5,838 nucleotides of DNA from Betaproteobacteria bacterium. Lineage in GTDB: Bacteria; Pseudomonadota; Gammaproteobacteria; Burkholderiales; Burkholderiaceae_A. The notes below the pieces were generated by a model. That model had not been told where the DNA came from. It was given only the letters and a program-made list of their open reading frames with translations, and did no database searches. The stretch covers positions 1 to 5,838 of the forward strand of contig JAOINQ010000038.1 in assembly GCA_028139685.1 (NCBI GenBank), written 5' to 3'. The translations under genes were made by a program, and so were the position numbers. This document shows, in pieces, positions 5,693-5,838 of the stretch (its first letter is position 1; each line of letters starts with the position of its first letter).

Positions 5693-5838
5693 GCAAAACA
5701 ACATTTTACTAAAAGAAATCCTGGGCCTTAAAAATAAAAAACAGATTTACAACAGTTTACGGGGAAAATTCCTTGCAGATCAGAATCGTCATACAAGAGT
5801 TTGTTCATAAGTTTTCTATCAATGTGATACGCAGATAC

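Larger units (their letters stand above)
5579..5838. other. Upstream region of the DUF1302 gene, no supported gene
   Basis: These 260 bases hold the ribosome site, promoter and palindrome listed separately. A plus-strand frame of 70 codons (5598-5810) lacks a ribosome site and has a low-complexity Asn/Lys/Leu-rich product, so I do not call it. From 5693 to the window edge I see no hairpin terminator, RNA gene or repeat. The next gene must lie beyond 5838. Confidence 0.6.

Noticed and set aside
5598..5810. 70-codon plus-strand frame upstream of the DUF1302 gene
   Set aside because: It has no ribosome site, a low-complexity product and no recognisable domain, and it overlaps the promoter and palindrome on the other strand.
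1..5838. CRISPR array, tRNA, rRNA, insertion sequence ends
   Set aside because: No regularly spaced repeats, cloverleaf pattern, transposase motif or terminal inverted repeats were found by reading both strands.

Overview
The window reads as a piece of an AT-rich proteobacterial genome, most likely a gamma- or alphaproteobacterium. The clues are a QueE with the proteobacterial CX14CX2C radical-SAM signature, a QueC with an SGGQDS P-loop, an S51 peptidase and a DUF1302 outer-membrane protein. The last family is known mainly from Gram-negative, often marine, proteobacteria. The lineage is an inference and cannot be fixed from this window.

Layout from left to right. (1) Bases 1-2010, plus strand, hold the 3' part of a large gene for an SF1B (UPF1/DNA2-like) helicase. 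Just inside the window edge is what looks like the end of an RNase H-fold (TM0106/YprB-like) nuclease domain, so the whole protein is probably a nuclease-helicase fusion. (2) Bases 2016-3871, minus strand, form a compact operon read right to left. It starts with a previously overlooked 46-residue secreted peptide, followed by queC, a divergent queD and queE. These three enzymes belong to the preQ0 (7-cyano-7-deazaguanine) pathway. The QueD copy keeps its zinc-binding histidines but has Arg in place of the catalytic Cys and Lys in place of the substrate-anchoring Glu. FolE, QueF, QueA, Tgt and DpdA are not in the window, so the fate of the preQ0 (tRNA queuosine, modified DNA or a metabolite) cannot be read here. 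(3) A 73-base divergent intergenic region carries an extended -10 promoter for the operon. (4) Bases 3945-4649, plus strand, encode a peptidase E-like (S51) serine peptidase. (5) Bases 4628-5578, minus strand, hold the N-terminal half of a DUF1302 outer-membrane protein that loses family resemblance near residue 291 and runs into the peptidase gene tail to tail; this looks like a rearrangement scar. (6) Bases 5579-5838 are the DUF1302 upstream region, with a plausible promoter overlapped by a perfect 15-base palindrome.

The points most worth following are the QueD lacking two active-site residues inside an otherwise normal queCDE operon, the tiny exported peptide that leads this operon, and the palindrome-controlled promoter driving a truncated outer-membrane gene. 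No complete new system is visible. The preQ0 cassette beside a nuclease-helicase resembles accessory or defence-type neighbourhoods, but that link is only a hypothesis.
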